From assembly GCA_031256975.1 (NCBI GenBank), contig JAIRPN010000009.1, positions 1-64,000 on the forward strand: a DNA stretch of 64,000 nt, read 5' to 3'. Numbering within the stretch: position 1 is the stretch's first letter; each line of letters starts with the position of its first letter. Made by a program: the position numbers and the translations under genes. This DNA is from Verrucomicrobiales bacterium. GTDB lineage: Bacteria; Verrucomicrobiota; Verrucomicrobiia; Methylacidiphilales; JAAUTS01. Below the pieces are notes generated by a model that was not told the origin of the DNA, searched no databases, and was given only the letters and a program-made list of their open reading frames with translations. Below, one piece after another: positions 62,500 to 64,000 of the stretch.

Positions 62500-63471
62500 A
62501 TGCTTCCCTTCGATTTAGTCGAAAAACTGGCCCCCTCGCAGCACGAGCTAGAACAATACCGACAAAAACTCCGTGCAGGACAACGCAAAAATAGACTGAT
62601 CATCGTCAGTTTGTCGCTGATCTTTATCGCCTTAATCGCATTTGCCTACCGGATTCAATCCCCCGAGCTCGCAATTTGCTCAATAATCGGGCTCTGCTCC
62701 CCATTCATTTATGCCTCATTTTGCAACAATTCTCCCGAAACACTTTATCAGAATGCTTACAAACAGATGATAAACCCCGTGCTTTTGCAACATTTCTCTT
62801 CCGAACTGCATTATGATCCCGATCATGGTTTGCCAAGCAGTGACCTTGCAGAATCCAAGCTATTTACCGGCTCAATCGATCGTTACAGCTCAACCGACTT
62901 GGTCAGCGGCACTTACGGCAAAACAAAATTTCGTTTCTCCCAAGTGTCAGCCGAAGAATTACATAAGCAAACCTCAAGCAGGGGCGGCTCCAGAACTTAT
63001 TATACTATTATTTTTCAAGGTTTGCTTTTTATTGCCGATTTCAACAAAAATTTTAGCGGACATACTTACGTCCGAACCGACTTCGCGGAAAAACATCTAG
63101 GGAACCTCGGGCGCTTTCTCCAAGAACACAATCTTAGTTCCGACGAAGTGGTGCAATTGGAAAATCCTGAGTTTGAAAAAGCCTTTGCCGTTTACACCAA
63201 TAATCAAGTCGAAGCCCGTTATATCTTAACTCCGGCGATGATGGACAATCTACTCGATTTAAGACAACGTTGTATCACGGAAACTCAATATTCCTTCCAT
63301 GATTCAAGCATCACCGTCGCCATCGCCAACAGTACGCTTCTTTTCACCCCCAACTTCAAATGTCCTGCAACCAATAACGAACAGTTGGAAGCTATTTATA
63401 ACCAGTTGGACTTCTTCTTGAGTATAATCAACGATCTCGACCTCAACACCCGCATTTGGTCGAAGGAATAA
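62500..63471 (+). CDS. DUF3137 family membrane protein (copy 1)
   Basis: 323 residues. Two membrane helices (about 32-50 and 55-74) lead into a cytoplasmic domain with SKLFTGSIDRYSSTDLVSGTYGKTKFRFSQV, GLLFIADFNKNFSGHTYVRTDFAEKHLG and VYTNNQVEARYILTPAMMDNL, the DUF3137 pattern. These proteins regularly sit next to lemA and are uncharacterised. Base composition and codon use are visibly more AT-rich than lemA before it and its paralogue after it. Confidence 0.85.
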   Translation: MLPFDLVEKLAPSQHELEQYRQKLRAGQRKNRLIIVSLSLIFIALIAFAYRIQSPELAICSIIGLCSPFIYASFCNNSPETLYQNAYKQMINPVLLQHFSSELHYDPDHGLPSSDLAESKLFTGSIDRYSSTDLVSGTYGKTKFRFSQVSAEELHKQTSSRGGSRTYYTIIFQGLLFIADFNKNFSGHTYVRTDFAEKHLGNLGRFLQEHNLSSDEVVQLENPEFEKAFAVYTNNQVEARYILTPAMMDNLLDLRQRCITETQYSFHDSSITVAIANSTLLFTPNFKCPATNNEQLEAIYNQLDFFLSIINDLDLNTRIWSKE

Positions 63472-63538
63472 ATAAGATTAAAATTTTCATGTTCGCATTC
63501 TCCACTGTAAACTCTGTCACTAGAGTCTGATTCTGGCT

Positions 63539-64000
63539 ATGATCCCCGCCGAACTCCAACAACAACTTGCGGATATCGAAACCCAACTGGAAAATTACCG
63601 GCAGCAATTGCTCGCCGACCGCCGCAAAGCCTTCGCCATTAGCGGTTCCATCGCCGGGGCCTGCGCCTTGCTGGCCCTGCTCGCCCTGGCACTGGAATCC
63701 CCCGGACTCGGCATCCCCGCCGTGATCGGCGTCATCCTGCCGCTCGCCTATCTCGGTTCCCGCTCCTCATCCATCGCCAACGCCTACCGTTCCGCCTACA
63801 AACGCGAAATCAATTCCGCCATCCTGCGTCACTTCTCCCCCGATCTTCAATACAACGCCAACGACGGCATCTCCAGCGGTGAATTCAAGAATTGCAACTT
63901 GTTTAGCGGCAGCGTCGACCGCTTCTCGTCCCAGGATCTCGTCAGCGGCAGCTACGGCAAAACCAAGCTCCGCTTCTCCCAGCTTCACGCCGAGGAAAAA
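63539..64000 (+). CDS. DUF3137 family membrane protein (copy 2), cut by the window end
   Basis: The first 154 codons are present, with no stop before the window ends. The protein starts MIPAELQQQLADIETQLENYRQQ, has two membrane helices and then FKNCNLFSGSVDRFSSQDLVSGSYGKTKLRFSQLHAEEK, clearly paralogous to copy 1. It is GC-rich like the rest of the chromosome. The 67-bp gap after copy 1 has no terminator, so lemA and both copies may be one operon. Confidence 0.85.
   Translation, partial: MIPAELQQQLADIETQLENYRQQLLADRRKAFAISGSIAGACALLALLALALESPGLGIPAVIGVILPLAYLGSRSSSIANAYRSAYKREINSAILRHFSPDLQYNANDGISSGEFKNCNLFSGSVDRFSSQDLVSGSYGKTKLRFSQLHAEEK

Overview
This 64-kb window is chromosomal DNA from a bacterium, moderately GC-rich by eye. 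It is most likely a member of the Verrucomicrobiota or a close PVC relative. Supporting traits are a tandem double-length UvrA, squalene synthesis by HpnC plus an HpnD-HpnE fusion, a DksA/TraR protein with a histone-H1-like lysine/alanine tail, a B12-dependent ribonucleotide reductase, a DUF5069 protein, and many short inverted-repeat elements between genes. This assignment is inferred from family content and was not tested by any search.

Layout. 0-11 kb: a Dps/ferritin-like protein, a Bcr/CflA drug transporter, tRNA-Arg(CCU), a phosphate-uptake pair (DUF47-Pit), a secreted GH2 enzyme with a PA14 insert, and the squalene operon hpnC-hpnDE. 11-16 kb: a clearly AT-richer glycan island with a GT-C membrane protein, a methyltransferase split by an 11-bp duplication, FkbM methyltransferase, GT4 and GT2. 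16-22.4 kb (minus strand): HpnG/MTAN-like phosphorylase, glycogen phosphorylase, a diadenylate cyclase fused to a YbbR/CdaR domain, and an unknown membrane protein. 22.6-28.3 kb: a UvrA of about 1,900 residues with several repeat elements lying in frame inside its coding sequence. 28.3-43.4 kb: pfkA, bcp, proS, a GT83-like transferase, cyclophilin, UbiA-like protein, speA, dksA-rpsR-rpmB, mpl, hpf and an SDR. 43.5-48.1 kb: ispF-tmk-holB and accB-accC-thiE. 48.1-57.4 kb: an XRE regulator, gyrB-gyrA and nrdJ with a predicted tandem NrdR operator. 57.4-64 kb: a lipoprotein, der, a small P-loop kinase, pgsA, gltX, lemA and two DUF3137 paralogues, the second running off the window.

Two sequence-level phenomena stand out beyond the gene list. 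First, several families of short elements recur between genes. Each is built from imperfect 6-9-nt direct repeats arranged as an inverted repeat. Members of at least three families are also embedded, always in an open frame, inside uvrA. Second, the heptamer RTTAGCG (consensus CGTTAGCG) is strongly over-represented on both strands: I counted by hand roughly 58 GTTAGCG and 24 ATTAGCG sites against about 8 expected for each. It is missing from the AT-rich glycan island and occurs as inverted pairs forming two transcription terminators, which resembles how DNA uptake sequences are arranged in Neisseria and Haemophilus.

Most other genes are housekeeping genes in short operons. No CRISPR array, rRNA, integrase, transposase or prophage gene was seen.
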